Positions 7,839 through 15,928 of a stretch of DNA of 55,732 nucleotides are shown here, one piece after another. The notes beneath the pieces are model-generated. The model saw only the letters and a program-made list of their open reading frames with translations. It did no database searches and was not told the origin of the DNA. The DNA lies in contig JBBQNJ010000025.1 in assembly GCA_038329845.1 (NCBI GenBank), positions 1-55,732 on the forward strand, read 5' to 3'. How positions within the stretch are numbered: position 1 is the stretch's first letter; every line of letters begins with the position of its first letter. This DNA comes from JBBQNJ01 sp038329845 (GTDB taxonomy: Bacteria > Planctomycetota > Phycisphaerae > Tepidisphaerales > Tepidisphaeraceae). The position numbers were made by a program, and so were the translations under genes.

Positions 7839-8072
7839 TTGTGGTGCAGGCGTCAAGCCTGCAATCGGGCGGGCAGGATGCCTGCGCCCCAAGGGAGTAT
7901 ATTCTGGACGTGGGCTTCCCCTTGTGGTCCAGTCTTCCAGCCTGCAATCAAGCGGGCAGGATGCCCGCACCCCAAGGAGTGTATTATGGACGTGGCCACG
8001 GCCTTTGTGGTGCAAGCTTCCAGCCTGCAATCAGGCGGGCAGGATGCCCGCACCCCCGGGATATGTATGGCG
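7839..8072. repeat. Three tandem imperfect repeats, 82-bp period, with hairpin
   Basis: Units begin at 7839, 7921 and about 8003, exactly 82 bp apart; the third is shorter. Each contains a palindrome (in units 2 and 3, gcgggca gga tgcccgc), giving a stable 7-bp stem with a 3-base loop. In one frame each unit encodes variants of VQASSLQSGGQDARTP, a sequence pattern I recall from hypothetical proteins in several genomes, which suggests a dispersed repeat, not a gene. It lies between queA and the ABC permease. Confidence 0.9.
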
Positions 8073-8102
8073 GCGAGCTTTTTTTAAGGCGGTATTTCAG
8101 CG

Positions 8103-9362
8103 ATGCGGTGGTTGATTTCGATGCGATATTTTCTGGCGCACAAGCGCCAGTCGCTGGTTTGCATCGCCGGGGTGACGATCTCGGTGACCATGTTCATCGC
8201 CATGGATGCGATGATGTCGGGGTTTTCCGACAAGTTTATCATCGAGACGGTCGAATCATCCGGCCATATCCTGATCAACGACGAGCCGCGAGAAACCGAA
8301 ACGGCGATCCTCGAGCGCGCGTACGAGTCGCCCGGCGAGACGGGGGCGGCGGTGCTGGTGATGCGCGGGGCCAAGCCGCGCGAGCAGGTGAAGAAGATCA
8401 AGAACCCGGCGGGCTTAATGGCCAAATTGCGCACGCTGGGTTTCGTCGAGGCGGTGGCCCCGGAAGTGACCGGCGAGGTGATCGGAACGTACGGGACCAA
8501 GGACATGAACCTGGCGATCCTGGGGGTCGATCCGGATCAGACCCATCGCGTCACGACGATCGGCGGCAAAGTTGTCGAAGGCGACTTTTCCCGGCTGGCC
8601 TCGACGGCCGACGGGATAATTCTGGGGCGGGGAGTCAGCCTGGTGCTGGGCGCGAAGCTGGACGACTCGATCGTGCTGACCAGCCCTACCGGCGGCAGGA
8701 CCATCGCCCGGGTCGTCGGGATTTTCCAGACCGGGGTTACGCCGGTCGATTACTCCCGGGCCTATATGCTGATGAGCAACGCCCAGACGCTGCTGGACAA
8801 GAAAAACATCGTCAACCGGATCATCATCCGCACCACCGATTACACCCAGGCCCGCGAGTTCGCGGTGCAGATCGAGAGCCTCGCCGGCTACAAGACCGAA
8901 AGCTGGCAGGAATCGAACGAGAATTTCCTGAAAATCTTCCGCGTGCAGACGATCATCACCTACATCATCACCGGCGCACTGCTGGTGGTGGCGGCTTTCG
9001 GGGTTCTGAACATCCTCATCATGGCGGTACTCGAGCGGGTGAACGACATCGCCATTCTCAAGAGTTTCGGGCTGAGTCGATCGGATATCACGCTGATCTA
9101 TCTGTTCCAAGGACTGGTGATCGGCCTGATCGGCGCGACGATCGGGCTGGGGATCGGCAAACTCTCGGTTGAGCTGCTTCGGCGAGTTCCGATCCAGATG
9201 GAAGGGCTGGTCAAGGCCGAGGGGCTGCTGATGAGCGAGCATCTTCGCCAGTACGTCATGGCGTTCTTCGCGTCGATCGTGATCGTGATGGCCGCGGCGG
9301 TCTACCCGGCCCGGCGGGCCGCCAAATACGATCCGGTGGATGTCATCCGGGGCGCGCACTGA
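8103..9362 (+). CDS. ABC transporter permease, LolC/LolE or MacB-like
   Basis: The 419-residue protein has one N-terminal membrane helix after MRYFLAHKR, a large periplasmic domain of about 230 residues, and three C-terminal helices (IITGALLVVAAFGVLNILIM, VIGLIGATIGLGIG, VMAFFASIVIVMAAAVYP) ending with the DPVDVIRGAH-type tail of FtsX-like permeases. It includes RVNDIAILKSFG, the usual coupling-helix region. It would work with a LolD-like ATPase, for lipoprotein release or macrolide/peptide export; a candidate ATPase gene lies at 41246-42037 but is distant and not an operon partner. Confidence 0.9.
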   Translation: MRWLISMRYFLAHKRQSLVCIAGVTISVTMFIAMDAMMSGFSDKFIIETVESSGHILINDEPRETETAILERAYESPGETGAAVLVMRGAKPREQVKKIKNPAGLMAKLRTLGFVEAVAPEVTGEVIGTYGTKDMNLAILGVDPDQTHRVTTIGGKVVEGDFSRLASTADGIILGRGVSLVLGAKLDDSIVLTSPTGGRTIARVVGIFQTGVTPVDYSRAYMLMSNAQTLLDKKNIVNRIIIRTTDYTQAREFAVQIESLAGYKTESWQESNENFLKIFRVQTIITYIITGALLVVAAFGVLNILIMAVLERVNDIAILKSFGLSRSDITLIYLFQGLVIGLIGATIGLGIGKLSVELLRRVPIQMEGLVKAEGLLMSEHLRQYVMAFFASIVIVMAAAVYPARRAAKYDPVDVIRGAH

Positions 9363-9452
9363 GTCAGGGTGCCCGCCGTGCGATCTGAAATTCATCTGAA
9401 GTCCTTGCCGGGTCGCTTGGGGCGATCGCCGCTGGGGCGTACCATCGCGGGC

Positions 9453-9977
9453 ATGACGCAACTGATCATGACGGCGGTGGGTCCGGATCGTCCCGGGCTG
9501 GTGGGAGAGCTGAGCGGGCACCTTCACGCGTTGGGAGCCAATATTCTGGATTCGCGGATGGTGAATCTGCGCGGGCAGTTCGCGCTGGTGATGCTTTTCG
9601 AGTGCGAGCCGGACAAGGCGACGGAACTGACCCAGGCCTTGCCCGGCGTCGCCGAGCGGATGCGATTGACGCTACATCTGACCCCACGACAACCGGCGGC
9701 GGTGCCGCGATCGCCGGGGATCCCGTTTCGGCTCAAGACGTATTCCAGCGATCAACCGGGAATCGTGGCGAAAGTCAGCGCGCTGCTGCAAGGTCACGGG
9801 ATCAATATCGAGGACCTGCGCACGCAGCAGGAATCGGCACCGTTCGATGGCTCGGCGCTATTCACAATGGAAATGCGGCTGACGATCCCGCGGGAGGTGC
9901 CGGTCCGGAAGCTGCGCGGTGAACTGGAGAATCTTTGTGATGCGCTGAACTGCGACGTGGACCTCGAGCCGGCATGA
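9453..9977 (+). CDS. Double ACT-domain protein, GcvR-like
   Basis: The 174-residue product has two ACT repeats: the first in MTAVGPDRPGLVGELSGHLH and the second in YSSDQPGIVAKVSALLQGHG. ACT domains bind amino acids. This two-domain, stand-alone architecture is that of GcvR, repressor of the glycine cleavage system in Enterobacteria; the role in this organism is not known. The start at 9453 gives the family-typical beginning. The GH10 gene follows on the same strand about 60 bases later. Confidence 0.85.
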   Translation: MTQLIMTAVGPDRPGLVGELSGHLHALGANILDSRMVNLRGQFALVMLFECEPDKATELTQALPGVAERMRLTLHLTPRQPAAVPRSPGIPFRLKTYSSDQPGIVAKVSALLQGHGINIEDLRTQQESAPFDGSALFTMEMRLTIPREVPVRKLRGELENLCDALNCDVDLEPA

Positions 9978-10036
9978 GCCGCCGATCCGCGTGTTGCGTC
10001 GGGTGGCTCCATTGGCGAACAAGTAATCAGCCGGGT

Positions 10037-11809
10037 ATGGTGTGGAATATGTTGATAATGGCGTTGCCGCTGATAATGGTTCTGGCGATGGGAGCGATGG
10101 CACAGATGGCGATGGGACAGGAACCGGAAGACCTTGTTGGTCAGGCCCCGAAGCTGGTTTCGGCCGATGCGACCGGGGCGACGATGACCATGACGACGGT
10201 CGAGGGCCAGCCGTTTACACAGGCGATCGACATCCAGAGTACGCGGGCGGGGCAAACCCCCTGGTCCACACAACTCGCCGCGACTAATGGCAAGCCGGTG
10301 GCCAAGGGGGATGTGCTGCTGGCGAGTCTGTGGATGCAGACGGTGAAAGTCGCCAACGAGACCGGCGAAGGGCGCACGGCGTTCGTGATGGAGATCAACC
10401 GGCCGCCGAACGACAAGAGCATCGACATGCCCGTGATGGCCGCGGGGCAATGGACACGCTTCGACATTCCGTTCGTGGCACGCCGAGACTATGCCGCGGG
10501 CGAGGCGAGTCTGCTGCTTCGGCTGGGGTATCCGCCTCAGCATATTCGCATCGCCGAGTGGCGCGTGGTCAATTATCACAAGACCAAGACGATCAAGGAT
10601 CTTCCCCGCACCTCGCGCAGCTATCCCGGGCGCGATGCCTCGGCCGCCTGGCGAGTCGAGGCCGAGCGGCGGATCGAGAAAATTCGCAAGGGCGATCTGA
10701 CGGTCGAGGTCGTGGGGCCGGACGGTAAGCCCGCCAGCGGCGCGGACGTGAGCGTGCGGATGCGCCGTCACGCTTTCGGGTTCGGCTCGGCGATCAGCGC
10801 CGCGGCGCTGTTGAAGGATTCACCCGACGGCGAGCAATACCGCGAAAAAGTGGCGATGTTCTCCCGCGTGGTGTTCGAGAATGATTTGAAGTGGCCGTAC
10901 TGGAACCGTCAGCAGGTTCTCCTGGCGCTGGACTGGCTCGAGGCGCGGAAAATTCTCGCCCGCGGCCACTGCCTGGTCTGGCCGAGTTGGCGGAACACAC
11001 CCGCTGACTTGAAGAAACTCGCCGACGATCCTCAGGCCCTGCGCCAGCGGATCAACGACCATATCACCGAGATCGTCAGCGCATATCGAGGTCGGTTAGT
11101 CGATTGGGACGTGATCAACGAGGTGGAATCCAACCACAACATCGTGGACATTTTAGGCGAAGGCTGCATGGTCGAGTGGTTCAAGACCGCTCGGGCGGCC
11201 GACCCGGATGTGCATCTTTATATCAACGACTACTCGATCCTCGCGGCCGAGGGCCGCGACACCAGGCACCAGGACGCGTACGAGAAGACGATTCGCTATC
11301 TGCAGGCCCAAGGCGCCCCGATCGATGGCATCGGCCTGCAAAGCCACTTCGGTGCGGTCCCGACGCCGCCGGTGCGGCTGCTCGAAATCCTCGATCGCTT
11401 CGCTGCGCTGGGCCTGCGGTTGAGCGCCACCGAGTTCGACATCGACACGACGGATGAGTTGTTGCAGGCCGATTACACCCGCGATTTCCTGACGGTGCTG
11501 TTCAGCCATGAAGCGGTGGATGCGATCCTTATGTGGGGCTTCTGGGAAGGTCGCCACTGGCGCGCCGATGCAGCGCTGTGGCGTCGGGATTGGTCGATCA
11601 AGCCGAACGGAACCGCGTGGGTTGACCTGGTGACGCAAAAATGGTGGACGAACGACGCGGGCAAGGCCGGCGCGGACGGGAAATTCGCCACTCGCGGTTT
11701 TCTCGGCGACTATGAGATCGAAGCGATCGGCGCCGAGGGGCGAGGGCGCGGATCAGCCCAGGTATCGCTGAGGCGCGACGGCACCACCGTTCGCATCGAA
11801 CTGAAATGA
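10037..11809 (+). CDS. Glycoside hydrolase family 10 (endo-xylanase-like), secreted
   Basis: The 590-residue product starts with a hydrophobic export signal (MVWNMLIMALPLIMVLAMGA), then a beta-rich segment to about residue 240 that looks carbohydrate-binding-like, then a GH10 TIM barrel. The acid/base Glu is in DVINEVE (E362) and the nucleophile Glu in ATEFDID (E466), with FENDLKWPYWN and GIGLQSHFG matching GH10 signatures. It would hydrolyse beta-1,4-xylan. The N-terminal domain is not assigned. The next gene's start overlaps its stop (ATGA), so they are translationally coupled. Confidence 0.9.
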   Translation: MVWNMLIMALPLIMVLAMGAMAQMAMGQEPEDLVGQAPKLVSADATGATMTMTTVEGQPFTQAIDIQSTRAGQTPWSTQLAATNGKPVAKGDVLLASLWMQTVKVANETGEGRTAFVMEINRPPNDKSIDMPVMAAGQWTRFDIPFVARRDYAAGEASLLLRLGYPPQHIRIAEWRVVNYHKTKTIKDLPRTSRSYPGRDASAAWRVEAERRIEKIRKGDLTVEVVGPDGKPASGADVSVRMRRHAFGFGSAISAAALLKDSPDGEQYREKVAMFSRVVFENDLKWPYWNRQQVLLALDWLEARKILARGHCLVWPSWRNTPADLKKLADDPQALRQRINDHITEIVSAYRGRLVDWDVINEVESNHNIVDILGEGCMVEWFKTARAADPDVHLYINDYSILAAEGRDTRHQDAYEKTIRYLQAQGAPIDGIGLQSHFGAVPTPPVRLLEILDRFAALGLRLSATEFDIDTTDELLQADYTRDFLTVLFSHEAVDAILMWGFWEGRHWRADAALWRRDWSIKPNGTAWVDLVTQKWWTNDAGKAGADGKFATRGFLGDYEIEAIGAEGRGRGSAQVSLRRDGTTVRIELK

Positions 11810-12498
11810 CGCAGGTCCGCCGCTCGATCGATACGCTGGAATTCTTGGCCTCATCGCGGCTGGCCGGCTGGGCCGCGGTAGGGTTGTTGGCGACGGCGAT
11901 GCTCATCGGCTGTCAAACCGTGCCCGGTGCCGACATTCGGGCGTTGTCGGAAGGGCATGACGGACCGACGGTGGTGCTTCTACGGGGATGGACGGGTGAG
12001 TTTTCGCGAGGTCTGGACACGCTGGCGGACGAACTGCTCGCCCGGGGAGTGTCCGCGCGGGTCTATCAGTTTGATCAGTGGACGGAATTGGCCGAGCGAC
12101 TACTGGCGATCCATCCGCAATGCCTGGTCCTCGTGGGACATTCGTTTGGATCGGACGATGCCATCCGGCTCAGTCGGCGGCTGGGAGAAGAGTCGATGGC
12201 CGTAAGGCTGCTGGTGACGTTCGATCCGGTGACTCCCCCGGCGGTGCCGCCTAACGTGGCCGAGGCGATCAATTACTATCAGTCCAACGGCGTGCGCGAT
12301 CTGCTGCCGTGGTGGCGCGGGGTGGCGTTGTCGCGCCGGCAGGGCGATCTCAAGTTGCTGGCGAACATCGATGTGCGAAGCCGCCCGGACTTGCTCGAGC
12401 CGGACACGAATCACGCCAACATCGAGAAGAACGCCGCGATCCATCGATTGGTGCTCGCGCGGATCGTCGGGTTGCGCGGCGGCGGGGAGCGGCGATGA
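11806..12498 (+). CDS. Lipoprotein alpha/beta-hydrolase (thioesterase-like)
   Basis: The 230-residue protein has a hydrophobic N-terminal segment with a lipobox-like cysteine (GLLATAMLIGCQT). It carries the nucleophile elbow GHSFGSD, a later acidic residue (TFDPVTPP) and a histidine in TNHANIEK, consistent with an alpha/beta-hydrolase triad, probably anchored to an exported face of the membrane. The substrate is unknown. It is sandwiched with 4-base overlaps between the GH10 and ICMT genes. Confidence 0.75.
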   Translation: MTQVRRSIDTLEFLASSRLAGWAAVGLLATAMLIGCQTVPGADIRALSEGHDGPTVVLLRGWTGEFSRGLDTLADELLARGVSARVYQFDQWTELAERLLAIHPQCLVLVGHSFGSDDAIRLSRRLGEESMAVRLLVTFDPVTPPAVPPNVAEAINYYQSNGVRDLLPWWRGVALSRRQGDLKLLANIDVRSRPDLLEPDTNHANIEKNAAIHRLVLARIVGLRGGGERR

Positions 12499-13151
12499 AA
12501 ATCAACTCCCCAGCGCTGGTTGTGGGCCTGACGGTGACCGTCTACTGGGCCCGCGTGCTTCGGATGACGTTCAAGGCCAAGCGCCACACCGGTTCAGCCG
12601 CCGGCCTGGTTCCACGCGAGCGGTTGGGGCGGGCGATCCGGCTGATCTGGTTCCCGGTGGTCGGGGCGTGGATCGCCATTCCCTGGCTGGTCGCGTTTGG
12701 TCACCGCCTGCCCTCGGGGTTGACGCCGCTGTATACAAACCATTGGCTGCAATGGACCTGCGCTGTGGTGGGGGTCGGGGCGTTGGCCGCGACGATGGCC
12801 TGCTGGAAACGGATGGGGCATTCGTGGCGGATGGGCATCAATCCGGGGGAAAAGACCGCTTTGGTGGTCGATGGGGCGTTCGCTTATGTGCGCCATCCGA
12901 TTTATGCGCTGTCGAGTTTGCTGATGTGGGTCACAATGGGCATCGTGCCTGCCCCGTGGATGATCGGGGTCGGGGTGATGCATCTTACGCTGCTGCAATG
13001 GGAGTCTCGCCGCGAGGAGCGTCATTTGACGGCGATCCATGGGGACGAGTATACCGCTTACCGCGCTCGCGTCGGGCGCTTCATTCCCCGATTGACGCTT
13101 CGTCCTGACGGCGGAAAGAAGACGGCTTGCGGTTCCCAGGCCCGTGGGTGA
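12495..13151 (+). CDS. Isoprenylcysteine carboxyl methyltransferase (ICMT)-like integral membrane protein
   Basis: The 218-residue protein has about five membrane helices and the ICMT/PEMT C-terminal motif: GAFAYVRHPIYALSSLLM, then ESRREERHLTAIHGDEYTAY and FIPRL. Such enzymes use SAM to methylate membrane-associated substrates; bacterial targets are mostly unknown. The ATGA overlap with the hydrolase gene upstream makes it an operon partner. Confidence 0.85.
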   Translation: MKINSPALVVGLTVTVYWARVLRMTFKAKRHTGSAAGLVPRERLGRAIRLIWFPVVGAWIAIPWLVAFGHRLPSGLTPLYTNHWLQWTCAVVGVGALAATMACWKRMGHSWRMGINPGEKTALVVDGAFAYVRHPIYALSSLLMWVTMGIVPAPWMIGVGVMHLTLLQWESRREERHLTAIHGDEYTAYRARVGRFIPRLTLRPDGGKKTACGSQARG

Positions 13152-13194
13152 GGCCCTCGTCGGATCGACAACAGCCCTGCCGGATAACGAATCG

Positions 13195-14481
13195 ATGTCG
13201 CTACAGGAGATGAACATCTTCCAGCGCCTGGCGCGTCAATGGGAGACGCTGCACCCGTACAACGCCGCGCAGGTGCTGTTGCTCAAGGGCGTGCCCAACG
13301 TCGCTCGGATTCAACTGGCGTGGCGAAAAACGGTGGATGACTCGGGGCTGGGGTCTGTGCATGTCAATCGATCGAGCTTTCGCTACGAGACGCTCAACGG
13401 CGAGTTGCCGCATCAACTGTGTCCGCTGATCTCGGCGGGCCGGGAGATCGCCGAGCATCTTTCGTTTGAGCTGAACCGCCCGTTCGAGGCGGAATCCACC
13501 AACCCCTTCCGGCCGTTCATTCTCGTCCGCGACGCGGGTAGCTATTACTGCGGGATCGTCTATCAGCACTGGGTCGCCGACAGCGTGGCGATTCGGATGC
13601 TGCTGCAAGGCTGGTTCGCGCGGGTTCATGATCCAGACAAAGCGCGGTCCGAGCCATTTTTGCATGCGCCCGGGGGATACTGGGAAGTGTTCGGTCCCGG
13701 TCAGGCGAATTGGAAACCCGTGGATGCGATGCTGGCATCGATGCGCTGGGGCGGGCGCATCCGCTATGCTCGACGGATCGAGTCGTCGGCGTTCGCCGAT
13801 CTGCGGGTGCGATTCACGATGGCACCGACTCCCGCCGGGTTGATCGACCGGCTTCATCGCTATGCCCGCGAGCGAAAACTGACGCTTAACGAGGTGTTTC
13901 TGGCCGCGATCGCCCAGGCGTGCGATCGATTCGTTCCGGCGCATCACCTCAACCGCCGGCCCGATCTGGCGTTGGGGAATATCGTGGACTTACGACCCCA
14001 GAATCGTCGCCGGCTCGACCAGGCGTTCGGGCTGTTTCTGGGATTCACCAGCGTCGTCTGCCGCCGCGGGGACCTCGGGGATTGGGACCGGCTGGTTCAT
14101 TCGATCGCATCGCAGAGCCGGCTGCAAAAAGCGACCAACAGCTCGGCGGGGAGCATGTTGCGAATGATGGCCGGGCTAGCGGCATCGCGGGTGATGGGGC
14201 GGGACGACCTGCTGAATTTTTACCGCAAGCGCACCCCGCTGGTCGGGGGGATTTCCAACGTGAATCTCAATCGCTGCTGGGCGGGAGATTACCACCCCGA
14301 CCCGGTGCTGGATTACATTCGGGTCTCGCCTACCGGTCCGATGCTGCCGGTGGTCTTCACCACCACTACGCTCGGGGCGGATCTGAACGTTGGTCTGACC
14401 TATCGCCCGGCGATCATTCCGGAAACCTCGGCCAATCCGCTTCTCCAGACGTTCATCCAGCGCCTGGCGAGCCTGGTTTAA
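13195..14481 (+). CDS. Condensation/acyltransferase-like protein (PapA/WS-DGAT-type fold)
   Basis: The protein, about 428 residues, has QHWVADS in place of the HHxxxDG motif of NRPS condensation domains and PapA/WS-type acyltransferases, and it opens NIFQRLARQWETLHPYNAAQ, typical of the N-terminal lobe. Later DLRPQNRRRLDQAFG and GISNVNLNRCWAGDYHP also fit this superfamily. It probably transfers an acyl group, but the substrate is unknown. It ends the GH10-hydrolase-ICMT run. A GTG at 13144 would add 17 residues and overlap the previous gene; ATG 13195 is my guess. Confidence 0.7.
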   Translation: MSLQEMNIFQRLARQWETLHPYNAAQVLLLKGVPNVARIQLAWRKTVDDSGLGSVHVNRSSFRYETLNGELPHQLCPLISAGREIAEHLSFELNRPFEAESTNPFRPFILVRDAGSYYCGIVYQHWVADSVAIRMLLQGWFARVHDPDKARSEPFLHAPGGYWEVFGPGQANWKPVDAMLASMRWGGRIRYARRIESSAFADLRVRFTMAPTPAGLIDRLHRYARERKLTLNEVFLAAIAQACDRFVPAHHLNRRPDLALGNIVDLRPQNRRRLDQAFGLFLGFTSVVCRRGDLGDWDRLVHSIASQSRLQKATNSSAGSMLRMMAGLAASRVMGRDDLLNFYRKRTPLVGGISNVNLNRCWAGDYHPDPVLDYIRVSPTGPMLPVVFTTTTLGADLNVGLTYRPAIIPETSANPLLQTFIQRLASLV

Positions 14482-14924
14482 ATCTCCGTCACTTCGCCTT
14501 TGATGTCCATCGCCTTGTTGGCCAGCTTGTCGGCCAGATGGTTATGACTGCGGTAATTGTGGCGAATGGTGGCGTTTTTGAATTGCTGGAAGAGGGTCCG
14601 AGCCTCGTCAAACAGAGGGCGCAACGTCGCATTGCGAACGCGGTATTCACCGAGCATCTGCCTGACCACCAGTTCGCTGTCGCCAAAAATATTGAGATTC
14701 TCGATCTCCAGCTCCCGGGCCTTGCGCATGCCGGTGATCAAGGCCTTGTATTCGGCGACATTGTTGGTGGCGCGTCCGATGAATTGGCCGAGAGTGACCA
14801 GGGGCACCTCCCCCAGGCGAATCACCACACCGATCCCTGCCGGGCCGGGATTGCCGCGCGAACCGCCGTCGAATTCGAGGATAAACGTGGGGACCACGAG
14901 CATGGCGGGTTTTCTTATTCGCAA
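14478..14924 (-). CDS. Ribonuclease HI family protein
   Basis: The 148-residue product carries the RNase H active-site pattern: DGGSRGNPGPAGIG (Asp19), NNVAEYKALI (Glu), FGDSELVVRQM (Asp) and a late KLANKAMDI region (Asp), a four-acid metal site. The NNVAEY and SELVVRQ forms match the small reverse-transcriptase-like RNase H (YpeP/RNase HI type) branch. It cuts RNA in RNA:DNA hybrids. Its 3' end overlaps the convergent condensation-like gene by 4 bases. Confidence 0.9.
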   Translation of the reverse strand: MRIRKPAMLVVPTFILEFDGGSRGNPGPAGIGVVIRLGEVPLVTLGQFIGRATNNVAEYKALITGMRKARELEIENLNIFGDSELVVRQMLGEYRVRNATLRPLFDEARTLFQQFKNATIRHNYRSHNHLADKLANKAMDIKGEVTEI

Positions 14925-15015
14925 GCCAGCGGGTTTGCAAGCGGCCCCTGAATTCGGATGAATCGGTTTTGCCCTGGATTGTCCCGATCAGGTTAAGTGT
15001 GTATAATTCGCGCAG

Positions 15016-15282
15016 ATGAAGCGATTTACATTCCATTGGGTCGCGTGGAATTGCGACCATGCGACCCGTCACGGCGTGAGCGTCGCTGGATGTGAGGCCG
15101 TCATACGGGTAGGGCGATACCGCCAAACGGAGGGTGGAAAGTTTCGGGCTGTAGGTCGTGGTCGTGGCGGTCGCTGGTTGCAGGTCGTCTTTGCCCTGAC
15201 CAACGAAGACGAAGTGTTTGTCATTCACGCCCGGCCTTTAACGGATTCGGAGAAGCGCCCCGAACGGAGGCGCAAGCCATGA
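15016..15282 (+). CDS. BrnT-like toxin, putative
   Basis: The 88-residue product shows BrnT-type features: ATRHGVSVAGCEAVI near the N-terminus, then RGGRWLQVVFAL and VIHARPLTDSEKR close to the C-terminus, where BrnT RNases have VIxARP. These would be RNase-type toxins held in check by a partner. It overlaps the downstream gene by 4 bases. The identification rests on motif memory, and the N-terminus is somewhat atypical. Confidence 0.6.
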   Translation: MKRFTFHWVAWNCDHATRHGVSVAGCEAVIRVGRYRQTEGGKFRAVGRGRGGRWLQVVFALTNEDEVFVIHARPLTDSEKRPERRRKP

Positions 15283-15569
15283 AAAGAATCAATCTCGACA
15301 AGCTGAGCGACAGGGAGTTAGACGGTTTGGCCGCCGAGGCGGCGGGGGTAACGCATGCCAATACTCGCCCGCTGACGCGCGAATCCCGAGAGGCGCTGGC
15401 GCGTGCCGCGGGGAAAGGTGGACGACCGCGCGTTGGCCGAGGTGCCGCACGGATCAACATTACGGTGGAGCGGGCCTTGCTTAGCCGGACCGATGCCTAC
15501 GCTCGTAAACGCGGAATGACTCGAGCGGCGGTTGTGGCCGATGCCCTGCGAAGCATTTTGGCGGCTTAG
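15279..15569 (+). CDS. Ribbon-helix-helix antitoxin-like protein (partner of BrnT-like gene)
   Basis: The 96-residue product has a C-terminal stretch RINITVERALLSRTDAYARK followed by RGMTRAAVVADALRSIL, a typical ribbon-helix-helix DNA-binding fold (strand then two helices). Its start overlaps the preceding BrnT-like gene (ATGA). In BrnTA-type operons the antitoxin follows the toxin and represses the operon. A role as antitoxin is inferred from position and fold. Confidence 0.65.
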   Translation: MKRINLDKLSDRELDGLAAEAAGVTHANTRPLTRESREALARAAGKGGRPRVGRGAARINITVERALLSRTDAYARKRGMTRAAVVADALRSILAA

Positions 15570-15928
15570 CCTTGTGGTTGTCCTCTGCGGCAAAGTTGGG
15601 TCAAAACGAACCCGGATGCACAGGATAAACAGGATGCACAGGATAAGGGCGTCGGCGGGTCCGGGTGAACGCCCTCAATGCTGTTTATCCTATTCATCCC
15701 GGTATTATTTCGGGCCCCGCGCGGGCCATCGCAGCCTTTCTAGAAACTGGATTTAGAATCGGAAAATTTCAGATAAGTCAATAGAGCCAGTAGTGGTCCG
15801 GGGCGAGCGAAGTTTTAAGCCTATAAAACCTGACACGCGGGCAGGGTATTCGCCAGCTGCGGGGTTCTTGACGCAGGGGATACGGATTCTACAATCCATG
15901 AATCGGACAAAGAGGTCCGGTACTCGCT
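15570..15928. other. Intergenic region upstream of hypF, with ACAGGATAA repeats
   Basis: Around 15617-15648 the words acaggataaacaggatgcac and caggataaggg repeat, and inverted forms (ctgtttatcctattcatcc) occur near 15679-15698, so this can form a hairpin. The rest (15720-15928) has no gene. No clear promoter or binding motif for the hyp operon could be recognised. I see no further feature. Confidence 0.5.

Noticed and set aside
8103..9362. Direct operon pairing of the LolC-like permease with the LolD-like ATPase at 41246-42037
   Set aside because: They are 32 kb apart on opposite strands; they may interact but are not shown to.
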